A stretch of 64,000 nucleotides of DNA from Carex sylvatica (lineage: Eukaryota; Streptophyta; Magnoliopsida; Poales; Cyperaceae), in assembly GCA_964058845.1 (NCBI GenBank), contig CAXKVR010000053.1:101656-165655 (forward strand). The letters run 5' to 3'. Position 1 is the stretch's first letter, and every line of letters begins with the position of its first letter. This document shows, piece by piece, positions 50,609 to 61,630 of this stretch. A program made the position numbers and the translations under genes. The notes below the pieces were generated by a model. That model saw only the letters and a program-made list of their open reading frames with translations, was not told the DNA's origin and did not search any database.

Positions 50609-53370
50609 AATTTGAATACAACAAGGTACATAAATAAAGTCAAATCACAATCTCGGTAGTACAAAAAAAATTCTGACCACAATAGTTGTAACACTACTAA
50701 CAGTAATGCTGATAGTTAGTTTTTGGTATCGCCAGGTTTTGATCATAGTTAGTTTCTGGTTTGTGTTGAGGAAGCAAGTTAGATTGTAAAAATCACATTA
50801 TAATACATAATGATCTGTTCTCAGCCTTTCTTTAAAAAAAAAAAGTGTATGAAGTGTAGCAGCACATGCAGATGACTCACCACACTTTTTGTACAGATGA
50901 TCAACCAGAAACCCGCATCTGTCGTGCTTGGCTTATACCATTATAATAGTTCTGGTTCACAATCAGACAATATTTTAAAGCACATATACTTTCAGTTCTT
51001 TGCAGATACAGATAGAATAATCCAAATTGTCACTCCTAGTCAGTACTGACAAGAAAATATACATTCTGATGTACTGACATTTTAATGGTTCTAACAATTA
51101 TGATGCAATTAGTTAGTATTCTACAGCCAATCAATAATCCCTAAATCGGGTAAATTCAATAGGTTGGTGACACATTGTAGTCTACTAGTCTCTGAGACTG
51201 ACAAATATTCAGATCAGGAGAACAAACAGATTTTAAAAAGACCGTACCAAATTTACAGATCATTACAGTCACACACAATTAAGTTGTATCTCTATTGTAT
51301 TTTATGCAAATAATGCATACTATAAAAAATACAACATACAAAAAACGACGGTAATTTAATTCTCCTATTAGAATGAATTGAGAGCTTGATACTCATCTTT
51401 CTCTCAAAAAAAATTCTACGACTGGATTTATAAACAAAGAATTGATGTACAGAAAGTATCTGCAATACAAAGTCCCTCCCACTTTTGTGAGTTCAGATCC
51501 AGTAAAGTAACCCAATTGTTGGGTTTTAGATTTGGACCGTCCGATTCGAATTCATGACAATCCATCCGAAGTGGAGCGCACATATCCCGAGCAAGGAATT
51601 ATAATCCCAAAGCAATCTTGAGTGACGGATTCAAATCAAACGGTTTCGATTCAAAACTCAAAAGTTGGATTACTTTAGGGGATCCGGACCCCACTTTTGC
51701 TGGATCCATATCTTCCCAGATACCTGACTCAACACAATTGATAGCGGGTCTAATAGTTACTTTCTGCTTCAGGGTTTATGAATCCGTATCATGTCCGGTA
51801 TTGCAAAGGATCACCCTCACTTTACGGTTTGAGATTAAATTTCAACCGGTTTGATATTCGGGTCACAGTAGGGGAGTATTTTTAGGCTTTGAGATTCGTG
51901 CCAAGTAAAAAAGAACGATTTAGATCTAGTAATTGTAAAAGATTCCCTTATCAGATATTGGAGAGGATGTGATTTCGTGGTTTATAGGGTCCCATTTGAT
52001 ATTCATTTAACTTGATGAAGCGATCTGCTCGTGTTTTAATTTTTTCAAGATTGTATTTCAAACAACGAATCTGAACCGTTGAAATCAATCTACTCTGCGA
52101 GTGATGCGTCTTCATGTGAAAATTTAAAAAATTTGAATTATATTTGTATTGAGTCAAGTGGTAAAAAAATATTCAAAAAATAAATGCATTAAAACTAATT
52201 TATAAACCTTCTAATTTTGACCACACTTTATACTAAATTAATTCGAAAAGTTTAAATTTTTACATTTAGACACATCACTCGTAATGTAGATGAGTTTAAA
52301 TAGTTTAGATTCGTTGTTTGAAGTTAATCCAATAAATTTTAGAGTTGAGTTCACAAAAAAAATTGATAAATTTAAGAACACCCTAGTTCTACTCTACTTA
52401 TGATATGCATGAAAATAGTTATGATATTGTGCTGAAATAAATGTTTCGTTGTACAATAAAAATAGTAGTAGGAAATCATATAATTATTATTTCTAAATGC
52501 TAGATATCAATATAATTATCTTTCAAATATTATTAGTATAATTAAATAAAGTGGATTAAACAATAACATAACAATACTTATTAAACAATAACATAAAAAT
52601 ACTTAAAATTAAATTAGTAAATTAATTATTACTAATGCTTTATTTTCTTGAAATAAAATAGAAATAAGTGTTTTATTTATAATTTTATTATATTGAAAAC
52701 TATTGTTGTTTATTAAATATTTTGATTTTTTTTAATATAATAACAAACTTTATAAACTAGTATATGAATTCATAATGACACAACTCAAAATGATCGGATA
52801 TTACTTATAATTATTTTTAATTGCTAATAGATCAAGTTATCATTGTTGCAAAAGCATAAAATGAAGACAAAAGTAAAAATTAGAAGAAAGAACATTCCGT
52901 CGTGGGAAAAAAATTAATTCCTAACTTAATATTTTTCTCCCATCAATTTACACTAGAATGAAAAAGAAAAATAGAAAAAAAAAAAAAAAAAAACCATCCC
53001 ATTTCATACAAAATTCCATCTGAACAAATCATAAGAATTATATTCCAATTAACCCAAAATCCCATTAATTCCCATAGAAATTAGATCATCCGAACGGGCC
53101 TAAATACACCAATGGCTACAGGTCCTAATATACAAGTCTCAAAAATCTCAAATTTGTACAGGTTCATCCTAGTCACAATAAAACGGGACTTTATCTGTGA
53201 GTACATTAGTACAAAAATGCAGCAAAAAGTTCGTAGACTAATCAACATCAAAATATGGAATTTTTTTAGAAACCATAAATAAAAAAATAAATTTTACTAA
53301 ATAAACTTGATTGCTTTGTTTTTTACAAAAATTATAAGAACTGAGATGTCATTTTGGTTCTTTTTTTTTT
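50609..53370. other. Intergenic between the two MLO genes, first part
   Basis: No gene. It holds the hairpin at 52030-52395. Sequence at 51480-51900 has a somewhat higher G+C content but no recognisable domain, and its open frame (51618-51854) has no family match that I know. From 52400 it is very AT-rich. Confidence 0.45.
52030..52395. mobile_element. Imperfect hairpin MITE, related to 1963-2212
   Basis: The arms pair around AACAACGAATCTGAACCGTT (left) against an ATTCGTTGTTTGAAG-type block (right). Outer parts near 52385-52397 read ACACCCTAGTTCT, matching the AGCTAGGGTGT start of the 1963 element. Arms differ at many positions, so it is an old insertion. Confidence 0.65.
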
Positions 53371-53371
53371 A

Positions 53372-53386
53372 GGGGGGGGGGGGGGG
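53372..53386. repeat. Poly(G) tract, 15 bases
   Basis: Fifteen consecutive G after a T run, in intergenic sequence. The opposite strand has the same A-run plus C-run structure as the tract in FRO intron 5. Confidence 0.85.
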
Positions 53387-53776
53387 ATTGTCATTTTGAT
53401 TTCGGAAAAAAAAAAAATTCAGACCGAAATAGCATTTCAGTTCTTATGATTTTTTGTAAGAAAAAAGTAATCGTTCATAATATTTTTTTTAATTATGGTT
53501 TATAAAAAAATTCCAAATTATGGATATAATAATGATGGTCTCAATCCTCGGCAGAGGAAAATATATTTTGGTTCATTTCATGTGGATTACGGATTACCTT
53601 TGCAAGAAATAAAAAAAAAATTATGTTGTAAGACGACATTTTTATTATGGGGATGCAAATTTAGTTCAGATCAGATTGGGCCCATTATCAATCCTAGGTT
53701 GATGTCTCAATTGATTGAATTGAGCTTAAGGTCAAGTCTATCTGGCCTAATCTAACCTAGCTAATACATTATCTCC

Positions 53777-53960
53777 GGGAATAAATCTACTGCGATCCGA
53801 ATTAGATGAATAGGTAGTATCCTGAAATCTCTGTTTTTCCAAATATAACTGTTAATTTGTTTTGAGACGCGTGTACAGAAAAAGTTGAACGGTTAGATTT
53901 AGAAAAGCAGAAATTTCAGGATACTGTTTATCTAATTCGGATCGCAGCAGATTTATTCCC
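53777..53960. mobile_element. MITE family M, member 3 (184 bp)
   Basis: Terminal repeats GGGAATAAATCTACTGCGAT and its inverse, with an exact 9-bp target duplication ATTATCTCC (53768-53776 and 53961-53969). The arms pair over more than 60 bp, including ATCCTGAAATCTCTG / CAGAAATTTCAGGAT, so this is the most hairpin-like member. Confidence 0.9.
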
Positions 53961-54277
53961 ATTATCTCCTCGTTTTCTTTTATTTGACTTTTCTTTTTCC
54001 CTTACTACATGTTTCAAGCTGAACCGTCGTTCTGAGAAGCTTTCTTTATTTTGAATTTTTGTTACAACACTGATGTAACTTTATATCAATATAAATCAAA
54101 TAAGAGCATGACTCTTATTTTTTTTTCAAAAAAAAATAAAAAATCTGATCTACAACAAAATGTTCAGCTATTCACTTGATTGTTTGGTCAATTGCATATT
54201 GACTGCAGTTCTCTGAAAATTTTGCATTATAAGAAATAAAGTTATAAATGTTCTGACTTATTAGGGATAGAAAACAC

Positions 54278-54462
54278 CAGTGTTGTAAAAAATATCTGTT
54301 TAAACTGATTAATCGGTCAATTAGTCGTTGATAGTGATCAAATTATCATGAATTTTTTCGACTAATCAGACGATTATTTCCGAATATAGCCGATTATTTC
54401 CGATCAATCTCTTTGTGGTACCTTGTCCATCTGACGACCGCATACCGTTATTTACAATACTG
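54278..54462. mobile_element. 185-bp hAT-like MITE
   Basis: The left end is CAGTGTTGTAAAAAATATC and the right end, read inward, CAGTATTGTAAATAACGG. The flanking octamers GAAAACAC and AAAAATAC agree at six of eight positions, compatible with an old 8-bp target duplication. No coding capacity. Confidence 0.65.
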
Positions 54463-54722
54463 AAAAATACTAATTTGAAAGGAAAATATCTTATAAGCAA
54501 AAGTGAAGTTTGATCAACATTATTTGAAAAACTGCACTATATACTTTTTTTTCTTGTAAGATTGGAGTCAAGCCCCTAATTTATATTTTATTCATAAATT
54601 AGAAATACAATACAATCAAAAGAGCAAAAAAAACATGAAATTGCTCAATTTGAATGTAATTTAAGAAAAATTAATTTAGAGAGTTTGATTCACTAAATTT
54701 TGGCATGCATTGACAATATAAG

Positions 54723-56725
54723 CAGTGTTATCAGAACCGGATCGGACTGATCAGTTGGACCGAAAAAAACTGGAACCGGTTAACTGTCCAGTTCGGTTCT
54801 TTTATATTACGGCTTAAGCAATTGGATCGGTTAAAACTGATTTAATCGGTCGGTTTGTATTGAAAATTCGCTGAACAAAATCGCGTAAAACCCCGATTTA
54901 AATAAGATTTCGTATTTCGCGTAAGGGCTCTTCGTTTCTTGTCCATTCTCCCCGCTAAGATGGATGGAAATGAGAAATTAGCTCTGCTACTCCCTTCAAT
55001 TTGGTCTTCTTCAATCTTCTTATATTTAATGCCGTGTACCTAATTTCAAACTGAAGTGCAAAACCTATTGTCTATTGAGAAAGACATGAAGTAATCTGAG
55101 TTTCCCAGGCCACTCTCGTTAGATAAATGCAAATAGGCTCAATCTTCTTCTAAAGGCTACGCTTAAAATGAAATCACTAAAGAACCTGCATCAAATACTG
55201 TAAGTATTCTCCTTTAGTTTAAATTCGAATTTGTAAAACATGCATTCTAAAAGCTTAAATTTTTGAGTTGATTGTATTGCATAGATGAATGCACTAAAAG
55301 TGTTCGATGAAATGCTTGAACCAAAATAAGATTTAGATGAGAGTAGTAGAGTTGTCGGTGATTGCCTCTAAGTGTCTAGTAATAAGTCCATACATGTTTC
55401 TCTCTCTATCAATTACTTTCATGTAAATTTTTTTTGTGAGTAAGCATGACTTTACATATTTTTATAACATGCCAGTAAATCACCAAACTTGTGATTTATT
55501 CTTTAGAAGTAAGGCAGTAAGCATCACCAAACTTGTTTTGAATTATGTCAATCGATCCCAGTTCTTACAATTTATTATGTCAATCGACCAGATTTCTGTC
55601 ACCATACCAGATTTCAGTACCATTTCTATCAGATCTGATACCAGTGCATACCTGTACACTATACTAAGAAAACAAATATGGACTACTGTTAAGTATTAGG
55701 AAAACAACTGCTTGTTTAAACACCACTGAAAATCGACAAGCATTATGTGTTGCTTAGAATATCTCAACCATCAGATGTTGATTTTTGAGCTTAGCATTTG
55801 AGTGAGTTCAATACTGGACGTGAGTTGCCTTCGTAGATGATCTTTGGATATTCATTTATTTGAACCATGAAGTGATCAGTAAAAGTTTGTGACATTGAAC
55901 CCCATTGTACTTCTATCCTTATCCAATAATTTATGATTATTGCACAATGTCACAATTTCATATATAAACAGTAAGCTTTTCAGTAAAATTGAATATGAGC
56001 TTTCACAGGATAGATTTGCAAGTCTGCAAATATCTTTCTCTTTTGGGAGTTTTGCAAACTGATCTCTTTAAATATGTAAATTTGCAAACTTTACTCTTAA
56101 TTAATTTCTAGCTTCACAGAACTGGAGCCAGATCAGACCATATACTTGATTCACACTGCACTACCACCCAGCAAACCTGTTGTCTCTCTGTCAAGAAACA
56201 ACACTGCAACATCCCTTGGCAAGACTAATGGACTGAATGCAACCAATATTTCTCAGAGAGAGCCCCTGAATAAAAATCTAGATGTCAGGGCGAGCCCCCG
56301 CATCCCCATATTATGTGACGCTGCACTGCAGCCTGAGGTGGTCAAAATACTAGAAAACCCAGTAATATTACGTTCTATTTTATCGTACTCGGTAATATTA
56401 CGTTGTATTTCAATTCTAATGGTTCTGGCTTTTCTTTCTATTATCAGAATGTTGAACTTATATTATAATGTAGCTTTTCTATTATCTGTGTTTTTTTTAC
56501 GTGTTATTCTTTGTTAGAATTATATATTTTGTTCAATCGTATATATATTCTCATTATTCCTTGTTAGAAGACACAAAAGTAAATAATCAAGTTTGATTTT
56601 CATATAATAAATTATATATATTTTAAAAAACCAGCAATTGAACCGGTTGAACCACCGATCCAACCAGTGAACCGTTGAACCGAAGTTTTATTGATTCGAT
56701 GTCCGATCTGATTCTGATAACATTG
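54723..56725. mobile_element. hAT-type element, 2.0 kb, with exon-like internal sequence
   Basis: An exact 8-bp direct repeat AATATAAG flanks it (54715-54722 and 56726-56733). The termini are inverted: CAGTGTTATCAGAACCGGAT at the left, CAATGTTATCAGAATCAGAT read inward at the right. Subterminal AACCGGTT-type words lie at 54770-54850 and 56640-56690. No transposase is visible. Inside, 56113-56345 reads as an open, non-repetitive stretch of normal amino-acid composition beginning ELEPDQTIYLIHTALPPSKP after a possible TTTCTAG acceptor. Near 55285, ALKVFDEM looks like part of a PPR motif. Both suggest captured host gene pieces, but I do not recognise the first and the second is short. Confidence 0.8.
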
Positions 56726-57078
56726 AATATAAGTACTTGATTTTTTTTTTAGTGGCATAATTATTATTGAAAAATTTGAAGATGTTGTAACTTCTCTCTC
56801 TCATAAAATCTATATCTGCTTAAAATATATTTTCCATACCCAATTATTATCAAACTGGATTGTTCAGTTGAGAAACACATGCCACAAAGACTATTGCCTG
56901 ATTGTTGTGGGCCTTGTGGCATAAAATTCTACATTGGAAAAGTCAATCATAACCCAATCACATTCCAAGTATAAAATGCAACATATAAAGATCATATAAA
57001 AACAGGTCAGACTAGCAAAAGGGGCCAACAAATGAAATTTCTGAATCGGTCAATCATAACCTAATCAACTTCCTAATA

Positions 57079-57206
57079 AAAAGAGAAATTTTCAAATAGA
57101 AAATGTCTTTTTAGGGTTTTACTTGATCCACTCTCAAGTATAAAAAGAGAAATTTTCAAATAGAAAATGTCTTTTTAGGGTTTTACTTGATCCACTCTCA
57201 AGTATA
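57079..57206. repeat. 64-bp tandem duplication
   Basis: Two adjacent copies of a unit containing AAGAGAAATTTTCAAATAG and TTACTTGATCCACTCTCAAG, offset by 64 bp and essentially identical. Confidence 0.9.
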
Positions 57207-57478
57207 ATGTTCTTTGTTGAATAACTATTATAAAATTTCTCATTCAATTTGAATGTGAACATGCGGTAGGGTCGCCAATTAGTGCAATCCAACTCTCCTA
57301 ATGTACCTCCCCTGCTTAGCAACCTCTGACAGATTAAAAAAAAATTGGACAGTTTGTTTGATCAAATCTCTATTCATATAATAATTCATTTATACTAATT
57401 AGCACTTTTAATAAAATTCTGCCATTAAAAGTTCTTAGTAGAAAAAAAAAATATCATAATTATGACCCAATAACAACA

Positions 57479-57697
57479 GAATTCGTATCCTCTGCATTAA
57501 CTCAAAAAATAATCTTTTGAGTTAATACATCTGAACCGTCCGATAAGTTTTAAAATTTGTGCAAATTAAATCCGCATCAATATTGAAGACCCCTTATGTT
57601 TTAGGCGGGAGCCGGATGAACTCTATTTACAATCAGACGGCTGATATCTATTAATTCAAAAGATGCTATTTTGAGTTAATGCAGACGATGCGGACTC
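57479..57697. mobile_element. MITE family N, member 3 (219 bp)
   Basis: The left end is GAATTCGTATCCTCTGCATT and the right end GAGTTAATGCAGACGATGCG followed by GACTC. The exact 9-bp target duplication is ATAACAACA (57470-57478 and 57698-57706). Confidence 0.88.
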
Positions 57698-60600
57698 ATA
57701 ACAACAATATGTTATAAACTTATAATTATGACACAACTATAGGAGCAGGTATAAATTCCTGTAGCTAATTATCAACTTGTATTTTTAGATAAAAAAAAGT
57801 TTAAAAACTAATTTGCTCCGGTTTGATTTGTTGAACCGCACAAAAAGTCCTTGAATTATTAATGCTTTAGCAAGCACACGCCACCAGCACAAACTGTAGT
57901 TTTAAAAGAAGTATTCAATGTTATAGTATACAGAATGTCACAATCATATAACACCAATTAAATTTGAGGATAACACTAATTAATTTTGAGGATAATTTTA
58001 GCCAGTATTTTAATTTTTATGTATTAGAATAATAATTGTTGACCCATGCATAGAAGGCAGATATTTAATTTTCAATAATATTATCAATTGACCTATTTTA
58101 TTGTGCAATCAGTTATATTTCATTATAAGTCGATGGACACAAATATCCTTTTCAGAATAGATAAAAATTATTAAATTTCTGAAGTTTAGATTTTAAAAAA
58201 TATATATAATAATTTAGATGCGCTTTAGAAATATTATTTTGAATAAGATCTTAAGGCCCATAAAATGAACAAACCTAGTTAATTCATATAAATTAATAAG
58301 GCCAAGCATTTGGACATTTTACCATTTAAATGAACAACCATTTGTTTTGTTTATTTTCATAAGAGCACATGTACATACAAGTTTATAAATTTTCGAGTTA
58401 ATTTATTATAAAATCGTAAAATCAAAAGAATGGTCTTAAAATTAAAACTATAGCAACTAGTACAGAACGGAAGAACAAGATCTCTAGAAAACTGGATATA
58501 TATTTTTTTCTTTATAGTTGTAAGATATGGAGAATTAATGCATGTTATTTTTGTACTTTTTTTTTATTATTTCATGTTGTTCAAAATTGTATTAAAATGG
58601 ACCACTCATTAACATAATAATAGTAGACAAATTAATTATAATGCACTAAAGATATTCTTTCATTTCATAATTTGAGAATATGTCATAAGATGGTTAAATT
58701 CTCTCACAGAAAAAAATTTATTATTTTAAAAAATCAACAATCAAACCGTTCAATCAATAAACTTAATCGACGTTTGATGCAGTGTTGAAATCATCCACAC
58801 GCGTCATGAAAGAGTCCGAGTCTGGAGAGTACCTAGCTCTTTTTCTCAATATGGGTTTTCTTTATTCTAAAAAAAAATCAACATGGTTTTTTTTTTTATT
58901 TGATGGAGAACTTTCAGTGCGTCATATCAAAATTTTAAAATAGCTAGCTATCTTCTTCATGAAAGTATCACCCTATGTAATATTCTCACAAAAATTTAAC
59001 ATTATATTTTTTTTCTCTTTTTTTATTTAGTTATTTTAAAAATTGAATTGGCAAAAATATTCTTTTAAAATGGAGGTGTCTCATTTATTTGTTAGTTGTA
59101 TAACCTCAGTTTTTTTTTTTAAAAGGATTATATTTGTCAATAAATATTACGATGTTTTCCTGAAATTTGACTATTTTAGAAGTTTATATGAGCACAGAAA
59201 TTCTTCCTTTAAAAAAAAAAAAAAAAAAAACTCATAATGACAAGAAGTTCTCCAGTAAATTTGAAATGGAGGTGAAATTCAATCATTGTTCTAAACCAGA
59301 ACCTGGAACGAAGTTTGTTTAAAACTTTGAAGGCTTTCCTACCATACACGGCGCCATATCCAGTAAAGAACTAACCGTGTCATTTGAGCAAAAAAAGACT
59401 TGCTCCCACTGTTTGTGTCTACATGACTACAACTTTTATCTTTGTTTTTTTTTTTGGTTCTTAGTAAAAATACATTTTTATATTTTGTTTCATTTGAAGA
59501 AAATACATATTCACTGATATAGGAGATTATGAGTTTGAAATCCGAATAAGAGAAATTATTTATTGTTATAACATAAGTTTGAAATAGTATTAGGTGACTT
59601 GAACTCTAACCTTTTAATTAAAAATAAAGTTACATAAAATCTCTATCCATATTTTAACGCAGATGCAAAGTGTCATATTATTCTTATTATCTTTTTAATC
59701 TTCTGATGACATTATAATGGAACAGAGTTAGAAAAAAAAAAGTGAAGCAAAATTTTAAGATGCCACATACAGCTATAATTATTTTAACAAAATAGATATA
59801 TTTTAATATCTCTTAAAAAAAAAAAAAATATAAACATTTTTTTATAATATCTTGGAACTAAGACACCGAACCATGTGGCTTCCATCCTGATGCTCAAAAT
59901 TCTTCTTGAAAGCACAACTTTATTCTCTCAATTTTCTTTTATTTCTTTCATCAAAAGCATTTTTTTTTATATCTTTGATCTAAAGCTTAATAATAGATAA
60001 TGACTATATAATGACCATGAGCTGTTTGTGGAGAAATTTTACAGATAGAGTTGGTTAAGCAAATGTAGAGAATATATATGGTGGTATCATCTTATAATAA
60101 ATAATTGATCAAGCAATTCATGCTCTGATATCTTCAAAGTGCCCTCTTCAGTACAAATTAGACCATGCTCGCTCATTTGTTTCTATAACTGTTTTTGCTA
60201 ATTTTTAACATAAATTAATATTCATTTTATTTCACTTGAACAAAAATGTTTCATAACTAAAGTTCCTCTTAGGTTTTCCATAATGTGCATTAATCATATG
60301 AGATTTGCTGATTTATCTATACATAATACATGTCATGTCCACTTTGCTAATTTTTTTTATAATTATCAGCTAATTACGATTAATCCAGTATTGAACAAAT
60401 GTTTTAATTAGTTGTCATCCAAAACCAGAGGCATGTATTAATGTATGAAGCTACTATTATAATCATGAAAATGCCAAGAAAGTTTTTGGTATTGCAATCA
60501 AATCGTTAGATCAATGCAATCGCCTACGGGCTTTCAACTAAAAATAAAATAAAATAAAAGCATGTGTATTTTATAATAAGTTGTAAAGTTTTTCTATTCC

Positions 60601-61630
60601 ACCCTGTATCAATGTTAAATATCTACTGGAAAAATAAAATCAAAATGGAAAAGGTCACAAATTTTATTTTATGACAACCTATCCGTTTCCTAATATATAT
60701 ATGATATTGTTATTATAATATTTCATCCAGAGTAATTAGACTAATTCATCTATTCGAATACTAATGAGAATCACGTCCACTTTAATGACTTAAAAGTTAC
60801 AACTTTCCATATTTTGACTATTTGATGTCTTGAATTATCAAATTTAAGCATCTTAAGTGTTAAGATGGAATTCATGACCAACGATCATCAATATCAAACT
60901 TGTTAATTTATTATATTGTGCTTAAATTAACTTATTTAAACCGTTGGACGTGTTTCGTATCATATCTATTACATGTGTATAAGAAATTATATTTTTTTTA
61001 TTTCATTTCGATAGACATCAAGAAAAGAAAAGATTGCCAAATTTTAATTTATTAATTTTGTATAAGTTTTGTTGCATACTGAAATAAAGTTAAAAGTGAT
61101 ATAAAATTTGTATGTATACATATGTATTAGATGATCTATATTCAATAAATTATTAATTTTTATCATTTTTTAGACGATTTATTCAAATTTCAAATTCATG
61201 ATTTTTTACATAACATAACATGTGTCTTTGCCATTACACTAAAGAGTAATTCTTAATTAATTTTATCATTATTTTTTTAAAATAAATCTTTAAAATTCAA
61301 TTTTATTACCATCAATTTGACACGGAAAACTTGAGTATTATATAGTATATACTACGAACAAAATCATTTCTTAATTGGGAAAAATAAAATAACACGTTCT
61401 TCACTAATAAAATGAAAAGAAAAAAAAGGAGCGACGACTTGTTTGCGGTTACATTGGAGCATGTCATCAACTACTATTTCGTCATCTACTTAGAAATTTC
61501 TCTCTTCATTGCTAATATATAATCTTCACCTGACTCCAATAGCCAACCAAGAAAGAAATAGTGACACAAAATAAAAGCATAGAGGTCACAATAACTCGCA
61601 AGAATTGAGGAATACAAAGGGGACATAATA

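Larger units (their letters stand above)
56734..61630. other. Intergenic between the two MLO genes, second part
   Basis: No gene. It holds the 64-bp tandem duplication and one MITE of family N, listed separately. From about 57.7 to 61.4 kb I see only very AT-rich sequence with homopolymer runs. The promoter and leader of the second MLO gene should lie in the last few hundred bases, but no firm motif can be named. Confidence 0.45.
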
